A stretch of DNA of 64,000 bases from Pseudovibrio sp. M1P-2-3 (GTDB lineage: Bacteria; Pseudomonadota; Alphaproteobacteria; Rhizobiales; Stappiaceae), in NCBI RefSeq assembly GCF_031501865.1, contig NZ_JARRCW010000001.1, positions 2,501,001 through 2,565,000 of the forward strand, written 5' to 3'. A program made the translations under genes and the position numbers. The notes below the pieces were generated by a model. The model was given only the letters and a program-made list of their open reading frames with translations. It did no database searches and was not told the DNA's origin. Below, one piece after another: positions 17,415 to 26,182 of this stretch. The first letter of the stretch is position 1; every line of letters begins with the position of its first letter.

Positions 17415-18095
17415 TCAAGATTCTTGGATTAACTTTTTAACATGTACCCGCAAGGTTGGCAGAACCTCCTCAGAAAACCATGGGTTCCTGGATAGCCACG
17501 CATTGTTTCGCCATGAAGGATGAGGGAGAGGAAGAATACGCGGCCCCTCCCCGCGCTCAAACCGCTCGCCGGTAACGTGCCAAATAAACCGCCAGTTTTC
17601 GACTGTCTCCCGCATGGACCGGCCCTTAAGATCCCCAAGGTGATATGCTTGGGCATACTGACCAATGGCAATAACGGTTTCCAATTGGGGCATCGCGGAG
17701 AAAATTCTATCATGCCACGTGGCGCGGCATTCAGGCCGTGGAGGCTTGTCGCCACCGTGTTTATCAAGACCGGGAAAACAAAGCCCCATGGGCACGATTG
17801 CCAATAAATCAGAATTATAAAAGACTTCTTTATCCATGGACAGCCAATCCCTGAGCCTGTCCCCCGAGGGGTCGGTAAAAGGACGGCCCGAGGCATGAAC
17901 ACGGGTTCCAGGAGCTTGTCCGGCAATACGCAAACGGGCGGTTGCAGACATAACAACCACAGGGCGGGGCGTATGGGGTAAGGGTGCGCGCTTTGGTCTA
18001 TCAACACACACACGGCACCGCGCTATTTGCTGTTTTAGGCAGCCAACGTCCGTTTCGTCGATATGCTCTCGCGTTTCTTTACTCTCTGGAACCAT
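17415..18095 (-). CDS. Uracil-DNA glycosylase family protein
   Basis: 226 residues. UDG-fold motifs: 'RIAGQAPGTRVHASGRPF' (about 56-73) is the water-activating loop and 'LPLPHPSWRN' (about 189-198) the DNA-intercalation loop. Two Cys in CRVC near 27-30 sit where Fe-S UDGs have a first pair, but no matching second CxxC is seen, so it is probably not an Fe-S member. The likely role is excision of uracil or related bases from DNA. Its 5' end overlaps the 3' end of the GST gene by 61 nt; no good later start exists without losing the conserved N-terminal region. Confidence 0.8.
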   Translation of the reverse strand: MVPESKETREHIDETDVGCLKQQIARCRVCVDRPKRAPLPHTPRPVVVMSATARLRIAGQAPGTRVHASGRPFTDPSGDRLRDWLSMDKEVFYNSDLLAIVPMGLCFPGLDKHGGDKPPRPECRATWHDRIFSAMPQLETVIAIGQYAQAYHLGDLKGRSMRETVENWRFIWHVTGERFERGEGPRILPLPHPSWRNNAWLSRNPWFSEEVLPTLRVHVKKLIQES

Positions 18096-18664
18096 TTATT
18101 CAGATTTTCCAGTTTCTCGGGGACTGGAATTTTGCTGGGTTTCAAAAAATTCACTGCAACATAAGTTGTGATATCGGCAATTGTAAAGCGATCACCCGCG
18201 ACAAACTCATTTTGTGCCAGCTGGCTATCAAATACGTTGAGAGCCTCCAAAGCGCGTTGCCGGTTCGCCTCCCCCCATTGCTCTATCTGCGGAACTTCAA
18301 GTTTAGCCATGGCTAAACTGGTATGGCGCAGGCAATGCTGGGCAGGCCCCAAAATATTGAACTCGGCGCGCCTGTTCCACATTTCAATTAGTGCCTGTTC
18401 CTTTGCCAAAAGGCCCATAAGCGGATGAAGGGGGTACATTTGTTCAAGATAACGGCAAATTGCATGAGATTCAGAAATATACGTCCCGTCAGCAAGCTCT
18501 AACACTGGAATACGCTGCATGGGATTTCGCGCTGAAAACTCATCGGTTTTCAACTCTCCTTCCATGAACTCCAATTCCACAGTTTCCAGTTTGATGTTTT
18601 TTTCGCGAACGAAAATGTTGACCCTAAGCGGATTGGGCGCCATCTCGTGTGTGTATAATTTCAT
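18035..18664 (-). CDS. Glutathione S-transferase
   Basis: 209 residues. The thioredoxin-like N-terminal domain (1-80) has 'NPMQRIPVLELADG' with the cis-proline and 'ISESHAICRYLEQ' with the Glu-Ser that holds the gamma-glutamyl group. The helical C-terminal domain has the 'FTIADITTYVAVNF' N-capping motif near 160. These cytosolic enzymes join glutathione to electrophiles or reduce peroxides. The gene overlaps the downstream UDG gene by 61 nt and is probably transcribed with it. Confidence 0.9.
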   Translation of the reverse strand: MKLYTHEMAPNPLRVNIFVREKNIKLETVELEFMEGELKTDEFSARNPMQRIPVLELADGTYISESHAICRYLEQMYPLHPLMGLLAKEQALIEMWNRRAEFNILGPAQHCLRHTSLAMAKLEVPQIEQWGEANRQRALEALNVFDSQLAQNEFVAGDRFTIADITTYVAVNFLKPSKIPVPEKLENLNKWFQRVKKRESISTKRTLAA

Positions 18665-18877
18665 ACCCCTCTCCTGATAGTTATAATTGGTTGCTTCTTA
18701 TGCATGGAAATCATTTCCTCAGCATGAAGCAACTCCGTACATCTATCCTAATTATTTTAATTATTTACTTACCATAGAAGTCAGAGCAATCTTAACATTA
18801 TGTATTCATCCTAATCGAAAGCATAGCTTCCCTTGAAAGCAACTGTAATCCAACTGACGTAATCTAGGTGTAGGCGG

Positions 18878-20425
18878 GTGAAAATACGCTCAAGTATGAA
18901 CGACACACCCATAAATCGCGACCGATTCAGAAAACGCCATGAGGTTGTTAAGGCGCTTAAGGCTGCCCGTAAACGCTTCAAAAAAGACGAGGAAGTGCGG
19001 CCCAGCTTTGAAGTGGACTTGACGCTGATGTTCATTCGCAACCGGCTCAGTGCAATATTTGCAATGCCGTTGTTTGTGGTGGTTGTGGCGGCAATATCCA
19101 GCATCTGGATTAAAATCGCTTGGGTAAGTGTATGGCTTCTGTTTGCCTTGAGCATTCATCTGTTGGTTTATATTTCAACCCACCAGCTTGAAAAGGCGGT
19201 AGAAGCCTCGCCAAACCTGAGGAACGTAAGGCGGGAGCTGTTGCTTGGTGAAGCACTTTATGGCCTGAGCTGGTCCAGTTTCTTCCTGTTAAACATTGCC
19301 CACACACCTACGGAGGGCTTTGAGGTTTTCCAGTTTGCAACCATGCTGATTGTTATTGCCATGGCTGCCATGCTGTCTGCCCCCATGCCCAATGCCCTGA
19401 TTCTGGGAACCGTTCCCATTACCTTCACCCTCATTTACTGCTTTATGACCTACGCAACACCCATTCATTACGCTATGGCGGCCATGGCTGTTGGCGCACA
19501 AGGTTTTTTTCTCATACTATCCCGGCAGGTGCACGCATCGGCCCTGACCATGCTGGAGTATCGGGCAGAAAAAGACGATTTGATCGTGGAGCTGGAGCAG
19601 CTCAATGCTATCTCCTTGGAATCTCGCCGCCGCGCCGAGGAAGCCAACTTGGCAAAATCCAGATTTCTGGCCGCCGTCAGCCATGAGCTTCGCACGCCGC
19701 TCAATGCGATTCTTGGCTTCTCCGAGGTTATGAAAGACGAACTTCTGGGCAAGATAGGCAACCAACGCTATGCGGAATATAGCAATGATATTCATAGTTC
19801 CGGCCAACACCTTTTGAACCTCATAAACGAAATTCTAGATCTCTCCCGAATTGAGGCGGGCCGTTATGAACTGCACGAGGAGGCCGTTTCCCTTGCGGAG
19901 ATAAGCGACCAATGCACCCAGATGCTCACAATGCGAGCGGCCTATAAATCAATTGATTTGCATGAAGAGCATGAAGCCAGCCTGCCGAAAGTGTGGGCAG
20001 ATTCGCGTGCCATCCGCCAGATTATCCTGAACCTGCTGACGAACGCTATCAAGTTCACTCCCAAGCGCGGAGAAGTCAGGGTATCAGTGGGATCTACCGT
20101 AACAGGCGGACAGTTCATTTCTATCAAGGACAACGGACCGGGCATTCCTGAAAAAGAGATGCCCACTGTTCTTCAGGCGTTCGGGCAAGGTTCGCAGGCC
20201 ATTAAAAGTGCGGAACAAGGCACCGGCCTTGGGTTTTCCATTGTACAGGCCCTCACGGTCATGCACGATGGCGAGTTCCACATTTCCTCCACGCCCCACT
20301 GTGGTACGACTGTAACCATCAGCCTACCTGCAAAACGCATACTAAAAAGCAATCAAACCTTGGATGAAAGCCCATACCACGCATCTCAGCCGCGCGATGA
20401 TTTGAAATCCTATCCTTCCCAATGA
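18878..20425 (+). CDS. Membrane-bound sensor histidine kinase (PleC/PdhS-like H-box)
   Basis: 515 residues. A basic N-terminal segment (about 20-45, RKRHEVVKALKAARKR) is followed by six or so membrane helices (about 55-210), a short coiled coil (230-260), the HisKA domain with phospho-acceptor His in FLAAVSHELRTPLNAILGFS (about 262-281), and an HATPase domain ('NLLTNAIKFTP', 'DNGPGIPE', 'GTGLGFSIV'). There is no PAS, HAMP or receiver domain and no response regulator beside it, so its partner is encoded elsewhere. GTG 18878 is chosen because TAGGTG lies 7 nt upstream; the in-frame ATG 18896 has no ribosome site. Confidence 0.88.
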   Translation: MKIRSSMNDTPINRDRFRKRHEVVKALKAARKRFKKDEEVRPSFEVDLTLMFIRNRLSAIFAMPLFVVVVAAISSIWIKIAWVSVWLLFALSIHLLVYISTHQLEKAVEASPNLRNVRRELLLGEALYGLSWSSFFLLNIAHTPTEGFEVFQFATMLIVIAMAAMLSAPMPNALILGTVPITFTLIYCFMTYATPIHYAMAAMAVGAQGFFLILSRQVHASALTMLEYRAEKDDLIVELEQLNAISLESRRRAEEANLAKSRFLAAVSHELRTPLNAILGFSEVMKDELLGKIGNQRYAEYSNDIHSSGQHLLNLINEILDLSRIEAGRYELHEEAVSLAEISDQCTQMLTMRAAYKSIDLHEEHEASLPKVWADSRAIRQIILNLLTNAIKFTPKRGEVRVSVGSTVTGGQFISIKDNGPGIPEKEMPTVLQAFGQGSQAIKSAEQGTGLGFSIVQALTVMHDGEFHISSTPHCGTTVTISLPAKRILKSNQTLDESPYHASQPRDDLKSYPSQ

Positions 20426-20439
20426 GGAATTTTTCAAAC

Positions 20440-21327
20440 TTAATTATAGCCTTCTATCTGTAACAGCTTTTCCCAAATGGCTTGGGCAACAATTCCAACG
20501 GAACTACCACGTTTGCGCATTTGGAAAAGAGGTACATGAACATCTGGATACCCTTCCACATTGAGGGCCACCAACTCACCTTGCTCCAATTCGTCTTGCA
20601 CATAGTGATCCGGCATTCCGCCCCACCCCATACCTTTTAAGAGTATTTCCTTCTTCGTTGGAAAATCGGATACAGTCCACTTCAATCCACCGGGCAAGAG
20701 CCCTCTGGTCTGTTTGGAATCTCCCTGACTGCTGTCAGCCACAATAATCTGCGTGTAATTTTGCATTTCACTGGTGGACTTCAGATAGCTGGTTTTAGCG
20801 GGTTCGAAGTCACGGTGTGCCACAGGAATCATGGTTGTGGATGCATGGGGAAGCGCCTCGATCATGTCCGCAGCAACACCATGAATCGTCGTAATGATGA
20901 TGTCCGCTTCTTCACGATACAACCTTTCAATGACGCCGCCCATACTCTCACGGGTCAAGCGAATATGGGTCGCCGGATAGCTTTTTGCCATTTCACTCAC
21001 CAATCCCAAAAGAGGTGAGAGCGGATAGATTCCGTCAACCGCAACCACCACTTCGGCTTCTTGCTTTGCACTCAGGCAGTTGGCGACGTTTTTCAATTCC
21101 TGCATGCTAAACAGAACCCGGGTGGCATTACGGTAGAATACTTCCCCTTCTGGCGTGAGTTTGGGCCTGTATTCAGCGCGGGACAAAAGCTCAACGCCAA
21201 CTTCGTCCTCAAGCTTCTTCAGCATATGGCTTAAAGCGCTTTGAGATTTATTCAGGTGTTCAGCTGCAGCGCGGAACGTTCCTTGGGTAACAATCGCCTT
21301 CAAGACAACTAGTTGTTCATGTGTCAC
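20440..21327 (-). CDS. LysR family transcriptional regulator
   Basis: 295 residues from GTG 21327, which has GAGG 6 nt upstream. The frame extends to a TTG at 21381, but those 18 residues precede the usual LysR start. The winged HTH (about 3-60: TFRAAAEHLNKSQSALSHMLKKL) and the periplasmic-binding-protein-like effector domain are complete. It lies divergently from the pirin/FMN-reductase pair with an A/T-rich 123-bp spacer. LysR proteins typically control such a divergent target, so regulation of pirin is a fair inference. Confidence 0.9.
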   Translation of the reverse strand: MTHEQLVVLKAIVTQGTFRAAAEHLNKSQSALSHMLKKLEDEVGVELLSRAEYRPKLTPEGEVFYRNATRVLFSMQELKNVANCLSAKQEAEVVVAVDGIYPLSPLLGLVSEMAKSYPATHIRLTRESMGGVIERLYREEADIIITTIHGVAADMIEALPHASTTMIPVAHRDFEPAKTSYLKSTSEMQNYTQIIVADSSQGDSKQTRGLLPGGLKWTVSDFPTKKEILLKGMGWGGMPDHYVQDELEQGELVALNVEGYPDVHVPLFQMRKRGSSVGIVAQAIWEKLLQIEGYN

Positions 21328-21450
21328 AAAATGCCTCGCCAAAGATGATCTAATATTTCGATTATTATAGTGAAAAAACAATATTATTAATAGATAATTT
21401 TTCTCGGTAGGTTCGCTTCAGTCAAACATCACAGATTGAGGGAACTGATT

Positions 21451-22143
21451 ATGAACACTAACGAATTTCGCATCATTCATAAAGACGATCTACCTTTGGG
21501 CGGTTTTGCAGGGATTGTTGAAACAAGAATGGTCATGAATCCGAGCCTGTGGGCATCTGCAAAAAACAGAACCGACATCAGCCATGGTCTAGGTGATTTT
21601 ATCTACCTTGCCAACGGTTATTTTAAAGCGGACGACGGTGCCCCAATGCACCCACATTCTAATGTGGACATTGTTAGTTTCATTCCCAAAGGCGCAGTAG
21701 GACATACCGGATCCATGGGGCATGGCACAACTATCACGGGCCCCGGCGTACAGGTTCAGCGGGCAGGAACTGGCATCCAGCACTCCGAGTTTAGCCTGAA
21801 TGGAGAAACCGCCGACCTCGTGCAAATTTGGTTTAACCCGCCAGAAAAAGATCTGGAACCCGCCTATAGGGATTTCAAACTGGAAAAAAACGGTCTCACC
21901 ACCGTATTGGGTGGAAATGAGGCTGATACATTCCACAATACAATGACTTGCAAAATAGGATACCTGAACGACCACGAGATTCTCAGTCTTGATGGGCCTT
22001 TCATTGTCCTCGTTACGGACGGAACTGCCATCGCAAACGGTATTCCAGTAAAAGCCGGCGACTTAATCGAGGGAAACTCTTTGGAGCTCACGTCTCACGA
22101 AAGCCTCGGCTTGGTAGTAATTCACTTTACTGAAAATTCCTAG
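21451..22143 (+). CDS. Pirin family protein (cupin)
   Basis: 230 residues from ATG 21451 (GAGGGA 7 nt upstream). The bicupin N-terminal half carries the metal site 'MHPHSNVD' (about 66-73) and 'GTGIQHSE' (about 105-112), giving the His-His-His-Glu iron set. Bacterial pirins are linked to quercetinase-type dioxygenase activity or redox-sensing. It is followed after 23 bp by a flavin reductase and is divergent from a LysR regulator, a common redox or aromatic-response arrangement. Confidence 0.9.
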   Translation: MNTNEFRIIHKDDLPLGGFAGIVETRMVMNPSLWASAKNRTDISHGLGDFIYLANGYFKADDGAPMHPHSNVDIVSFIPKGAVGHTGSMGHGTTITGPGVQVQRAGTGIQHSEFSLNGETADLVQIWFNPPEKDLEPAYRDFKLEKNGLTTVLGGNEADTFHNTMTCKIGYLNDHEILSLDGPFIVLVTDGTAIANGIPVKAGDLIEGNSLELTSHESLGLVVIHFTENS

Positions 22144-22166
22144 AATCACAGTTACGGAGAAACCCC

Positions 22167-22697
22167 ATGAAAATTATCGCATTTGGTGCAAGCAGTAGCG
22201 CAACCTCCATCAATAAAAAGCTAGCTGGTTACGCTGCCTCACTGGTTGAGGGCGGCGAGGTGGAAGTCCTTGATCTGAATGATTTTGAACTTCCCCTTTT
22301 CAGTGAGCAAAGGGAAAAAGAGCTTGGCCAGCCAGAACTTGCCAAAGCTTTCTTTGAAAAAATCAAAGGAGCGGATGCGGTTATCGCCTCTTTTGCGGAG
22401 CACAACGGGAGTTATTCCGCCGCTTACAAAAACCTTTTCGACTGGGTTTCACGTATTGACCAGAAGGTCTTTCAAGATAAGCCAACCGTTTATCTTGCCA
22501 CCTCCCCTGGCCCTGGTGGTGCAAAAAGTGTCCTTCAGGCAGCTGTAGGCTCCGCGCCCTTCTTTGGTGTGGACCTGAAAGCAAGCCTGTCCATTCCAAG
22601 CTTCTACGATAATTTTGACATGGAAGCAGGTAGCTTGCGCAAAGGGGAATTAGACTCACAGCTGCAAGCCGCCGTACAAAAGCTCTACTCCAACTAG
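22167..22697 (+). CDS. NADPH-dependent FMN reductase / quinone reductase family protein
   Basis: 176 residues, flavodoxin-like fold. 'FGASSSATSINKKLAGYAA' (6-24) forms the phosphate-binding loop for FMN, 'SFAEHNGSYSAAYKNLFDW' near 75-93 stacks on the isoalloxazine, and 'ATSPGPGGAKSVLQA' near 110-124 completes the site. The family (ChrR/YieF/AzoR-like) reduces quinones, FMN, azo dyes or chromate with NAD(P)H. It is co-transcribed with pirin. Confidence 0.9.
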   Translation: MKIIAFGASSSATSINKKLAGYAASLVEGGEVEVLDLNDFELPLFSEQREKELGQPELAKAFFEKIKGADAVIASFAEHNGSYSAAYKNLFDWVSRIDQKVFQDKPTVYLATSPGPGGAKSVLQAAVGSAPFFGVDLKASLSIPSFYDNFDMEAGSLRKGELDSQLQAAVQKLYSN

Positions 22698-22718
22698 CCG
22701 TGCAGAAAATGTAGGATG

Positions 22719-22756
22719 AGCCGCAGATATCCTCTTGGAGGAACCCATCTGCGGCT
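22719..22756 (+). terminator. Hairpin after the pirin-reductase operon
   Basis: A 10-bp perfect stem (AGCCGCAGAT / ATCTGCGGCT) with an 18-nt loop, 21 bp after the reductase stop. The U tract is poor (TCGTCC), so termination may be partial. Confidence 0.5.
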
Positions 22757-22818
22757 TCGTCCGTTTAAAATATAAAAGTTAGAGTGCGGAGCGTGAATGC
22801 CAATGAACGCAGCGTGCT

Positions 22819-23226
22819 TTAAGCGGGCAGCCCTTCAAGTTTTGGGAGGTGCTCCAGCTCCTCGTCCCACTCCGCTTTACTTGCCATAAAGATATGGGCA
22901 TTGGGTTCCATCTTCACGGTTGTATCAAGGGAGCCCGCTGGAACGACCAACAACTTTCCACCCATTTGCTGATTGGGCAAGGCAGAGCCACAGGATTTAC
23001 AAAAGCTTCTGGCGTGCCGTGTTTCAGGCAGCTGGTAGGTTGCAATGACCTCTTGCCCGCAAATCCACTCCACACTGGCACTGGTTGAAAACAAGTTTGC
23101 CGCATGGGCAGACCCCGTATCCTTCCGGCAATGCGCGCAGTGGCAGAGGAAAAAACTCTCAAACTCTCCATGCACTTCATAGCGCACACTCTTACAAAGG
23201 CATGAGCCTTGATATGTCTTGGTCAT
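22819..23226 (-). CDS. GFA/CENP-V family zinc protein
   Basis: 135 residues from ATG 23226, preceded by a GGGGGGCGGA tract. Zinc ligands are in the usual places: 'GSCLCKSVRY' (7-16), 'CHCAHCRKDTGS' (about 30-41) and 'FCKSCGSAL' (about 73-81). Members were named after glutathione-dependent formaldehyde-activating enzyme; most are uncharacterised S-hydroxymethyl-glutathione-related proteins. A single-gene unit convergent with the FMN reductase. Confidence 0.88.
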   Translation of the reverse strand: MTKTYQGSCLCKSVRYEVHGEFESFFLCHCAHCRKDTGSAHAANLFSTSASVEWICGQEVIATYQLPETRHARSFCKSCGSALPNQQMGGKLLVVPAGSLDTTVKMEPNAHIFMASKAEWDEELEHLPKLEGLPA

Positions 23227-23381
23227 TCCGCCCCCCAATTTGGCAAGGTACACAACAAATCACTCTATAAGTTGTGTCTGCTCCCATAATCTGCGGTAAA
23301 CCCTAGGCCATATTGTGCTAGTAGGCCAACTCCTTTTAACGGGCCCCTCCTCTTCAAACCCACTGTCATTAAGGACGCAAG

Positions 23382-23924
23382 ATGAAAACTGTGACCATTC
23401 CGCTTTCCGGCCTCTTTGAGGTTCACACCCAACGCGACCAAGTGAACGCGGAAAAGATGACAAAGCTGATTAACGGGCGTGGCAACGCCTTCTCGCGCGA
23501 CCCTGCCTATGACCATGTGACAGCATCAGCTTTTATACTCAATGAAGAACGCTCCAAAGTGCTTTTAACCCACCATGCCAAACTTGGTAAATGGTTTCAG
23601 CTAGGCGGGCATTGTGATGGTATTAAAGATCCATTTTTCAGTGCGCTCAAAGAAGCCTATGAAGAAAGTGGGCTTTTGCGAATTGAAGCACCAAGCCGCC
23701 AGATATTTGACATCGACATTCATTTGATCCCCTCAATCAAGGGAGATCCGGCGCACTACCACTATGATATCCGGTATATTTTTTACGCAGATGAGCATCA
23801 AGAAACAGTGATTTCAGAGGAATCCAACGATCTCAAATGGATACCACTTGGAGAGTTGGAGCAGTATACGCAGGACTATGGAGTTCTTGTTCTCAAAGAG
23901 AAACCGGCGGGATTCACTTCATAG
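23382..23924 (+). CDS. NUDIX hydrolase with altered Nudix box
   Basis: 180 residues. The Nudix helix reads GHCDGIKDPFFSAL then KEAYEESGL (about 77-99). The three metal-binding glutamates of the REUxEE core are kept, but the earlier conserved Glu is Lys and the Arg is Lys. The substrate (a nucleoside diphosphate linked to another moiety) is unknown. The long N-terminal segment before the box (about 75 residues) is typical of alphaproteobacterial members. Stands alone. Confidence 0.85.
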   Translation: MKTVTIPLSGLFEVHTQRDQVNAEKMTKLINGRGNAFSRDPAYDHVTASAFILNEERSKVLLTHHAKLGKWFQLGGHCDGIKDPFFSALKEAYEESGLLRIEAPSRQIFDIDIHLIPSIKGDPAHYHYDIRYIFYADEHQETVISEESNDLKWIPLGELEQYTQDYGVLVLKEKPAGFTS

Positions 23925-24028
23925 ATATGATAGATTTTACTTAGTTAATTCAATATTTTAGCGTAACATCTTCACGCAGATTTTGAAGACAGGCGCTCAT
24001 TTTTCAAAGGGATGTTTTTAAAGAAAAG

Positions 24029-24055
24029 CCGAGGGTGGCCCGCTTCTCGCGGGCC
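24029..24055 (-). terminator. Terminator of cobT
   Basis: Stem GGCCCGC / GCGGGCC (24037-24043 with 24049-24055), loop 5 nt, immediately after the cobT stop. On the minus strand it is followed by ACCCTCGGCTTTTC. Confidence 0.65.
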
Positions 24056-24063
24056 TCTCTTGC

Positions 24064-25101
24064 TTATTCAGCGGAATCTTGCCCACTCACACCCGCATCC
24101 CCAAATGTTGCCATACCCGAATGGGTCAGGGCGGCAGCTTTCACGATGCCTGCCGCAATGGCGGCACCGGAGCCCTCACCAAGGCGCATTCCCAAGTTCA
24201 GAAGCGGGTCACCTGCCATCAATTCGACAGCCCGCTGGTGGGAAGGCTCGGCAGATCCATGCGCAAACAGACAATGATCAAGAGCGCTCTCATCCATTGA
24301 ATACAAAATTGCTGCAGCGGAGGATGCAACAAATCCGTCGATAATCACTGGAACCTGCTGCATGCGGGCTGCAAGAATAACACCGGCCATGGCGGCAATT
24401 TCGCGCCCGCCCAAACGGCGTAGAACTTCCAAGGGGTCCATGACTCCGGGACCACCGCAGCGCTGAACGGCCTGCTCTACCAGCTGACGTTTCTTTTCAA
24501 GTGCAGCGCCTGCAACGCCAGTACCGGGGCCAACCCAGTCTGCGGCGGTTCCGCCGAACAGCGCATAGTAGATGGCAGAGGCGACCGTAGTGTTGGCAAT
24601 GCCCATCTCACCGATGCACAAAAGGTCGGTTCCTCCGGATATCGCTTCCATTCCAAAGGCCATTGTGGCCGCGCAGGCGGCTTCATCAAAAGCATCTTCT
24701 TCGGAAATATCTCCAGTTGGCATTTCCAAGGCCAGCTCAAACACTTTCAAGCCAAGATCATAGGCAATGCAAAGCTGGTTAACTGCCGCGCCGCCCGCTG
24801 CAAAGTTCTCCACCATTTGCGCTGTGACTTCCGGCGGAAATGCAGAAACGCCTTTTTTAGCGATGCCGTGGTTACCTGCAAACACCGCAACCAGTGGCCG
24901 TGTTACCCTTGGCTTTGGCTGCCCCTGCCAAGCGGCAAGCCATTCAACAATTTTCTCCAGACGGCCCAGCGATCCCGCAGGCTTGGTCAATTGAGCGTCG
25001 CGGGCCTTAACCGCCGCAACTGCTTCCAAATCCGGCCCCGGCATTGCCTCCACCAGATTGCGAATATCATCAAACGGTAGGCCAGTCGTGGATAAAGACA
25101 T
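24064..25101 (-). CDS. cobT: Nicotinate-nucleotide--dimethylbenzimidazole phosphoribosyltransferase
   Basis: 345 residues from ATG 25101 (GGGGAA 7 nt upstream; the longer frame starts at TTG 25131). Conserved parts: 'AGNHGIAKKGVSAFP' near 85-99, 'GEMGIANTT' near 168-176, and 'RLGEGSGAA' near 301-309, which carries the catalytic Glu. The enzyme makes alpha-ribazole phosphate for the lower ligand of cobalamin. It is divergent from cobS, the next step, across a 159-bp spacer; no cobalamin riboswitch was recognisable there. Confidence 0.95.
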   Translation of the reverse strand: MSLSTTGLPFDDIRNLVEAMPGPDLEAVAAVKARDAQLTKPAGSLGRLEKIVEWLAAWQGQPKPRVTRPLVAVFAGNHGIAKKGVSAFPPEVTAQMVENFAAGGAAVNQLCIAYDLGLKVFELALEMPTGDISEEDAFDEAACAATMAFGMEAISGGTDLLCIGEMGIANTTVASAIYYALFGGTAADWVGPGTGVAGAALEKKRQLVEQAVQRCGGPGVMDPLEVLRRLGGREIAAMAGVILAARMQQVPVIIDGFVASSAAAILYSMDESALDHCLFAHGSAEPSHQRAVELMAGDPLLNLGMRLGEGSGAAIAAGIVKAAALTHSGMATFGDAGVSGQDSAE

Positions 25102-25260
25102 GAAGGGTTCCCCAAAAACTATACGTTGCAAAACAGATTTTGCGCTAACTCACCCCCTGCTCTATAACCAACGCGCGAATTTTACAATTTGGACAAACGC
25201 TTAAATAATAATTTCCTCGATTTTCCGGGCAAAAAATTAAAAAGGGGCATGTGAAGATCA

Positions 25261-26067
25261 ATGAACGACAGTAAAGGTTTGGGGATTGTTCAAGGCCTCA
25301 CCCAAGACGTGGCGGCCTGCATACGGTTCTTCTCCCGTATTCCTGTACCAGCGCTTGGAAAAGCGGATGACCCGTGCAGAGCACCGGATTTTCAGCGCCT
25401 TGCCAAAGTAATTCCCATTGCCGGTGTGGTTATCGCCCTTCTGCCTGCTCTCTTCATGCTGCTTCTAAGTGCCAGCAACCTGCCAAGCTTTGTTATTGCC
25501 GGTGTTGTGGTGAGTGTGAGCGTTGCCAGCATGGGCTGCCTGCACGAAGACGGGCTTTCCGATGTTTGTGACGGTTTTTTTGGCGGGCATACAAAGGAGC
25601 TGCGCCTTGAAATCATGAAGGACAGCCGCATTGGAGCCTTTGGAGCCGCCGCACTTATCTTATCCCTTGGGCTACGGTGGGGACTGCTGACGGCGCTTCT
25701 GGAACGCTATTCTCCCCTTTTCGCCATTCTTGTTTTTCTTGCTTCCGAACTCTTCAGCCGCTTTGCCTTTGTCGCCCTTTGGCAAAAGCTGCCCGCTGCC
25801 TATGAAGGTGGGCTCTCTCAAAAATTTGGCAAGCCGGATGCAAGCGGGGTGCTGCAAGCCGGTCTCATAACCGTCCTACCCCTCTTGCTGTTTTTGTTTT
25901 CCCCCTCAGGCGGAAATCTAATAGCCTCGCTAGTGGTTGGTGGAATAACCACTTGGTGTCTGGCACGATTGACTATGAAAAAAATCGGCGGTGTCACCGG
26001 AGACGTTTTGGGGGCCGCTCAGCAGCTTTCTTCCCTAGGCTTTCTAATTGGCTGGTTATTGATTTGA
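25261..26067 (+). CDS. cobS: Adenosylcobinamide-GDP ribazoletransferase (cobalamin synthase)
   Basis: 268 residues, polytopic inner-membrane protein with six or seven helices. The signature HEDGLSDVCDGFFGG (about 94-108) and 'EIMKDSRIGAFGA' (about 117-129) are typical. It joins GDP-cobinamide and alpha-ribazole (phosphate) to make the finished cobalamin. It faces cobT, which supplies the ribazole phosphate. An N-terminal 'VAACIRFFSRIPVP' motif is also standard. Confidence 0.95.
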   Translation: MNDSKGLGIVQGLTQDVAACIRFFSRIPVPALGKADDPCRAPDFQRLAKVIPIAGVVIALLPALFMLLLSASNLPSFVIAGVVVSVSVASMGCLHEDGLSDVCDGFFGGHTKELRLEIMKDSRIGAFGAAALILSLGLRWGLLTALLERYSPLFAILVFLASELFSRFAFVALWQKLPAAYEGGLSQKFGKPDASGVLQAGLITVLPLLLFLFSPSGGNLIASLVVGGITTWCLARLTMKKIGGVTGDVLGAAQQLSSLGFLIGWLLI

Positions 26068-26182
26068 CTGAATATCAAGGCATCCGCCTATTTCTTTCAA
26101 CGCTGATGCAAAATGGTTTAGAAGCTCTTCACGTTTTTCCTCTATTTCTAGTGGGAGCTGCAATTTACGGGCAAAGACTTTT

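Noticed and set aside
25102-25260. Cobalamin riboswitch between cobT and cobS
   Set aside because: The 159-bp divergent spacer lacks the conserved B12-box and is too short for an AdoCbl riboswitch plus both promoters.
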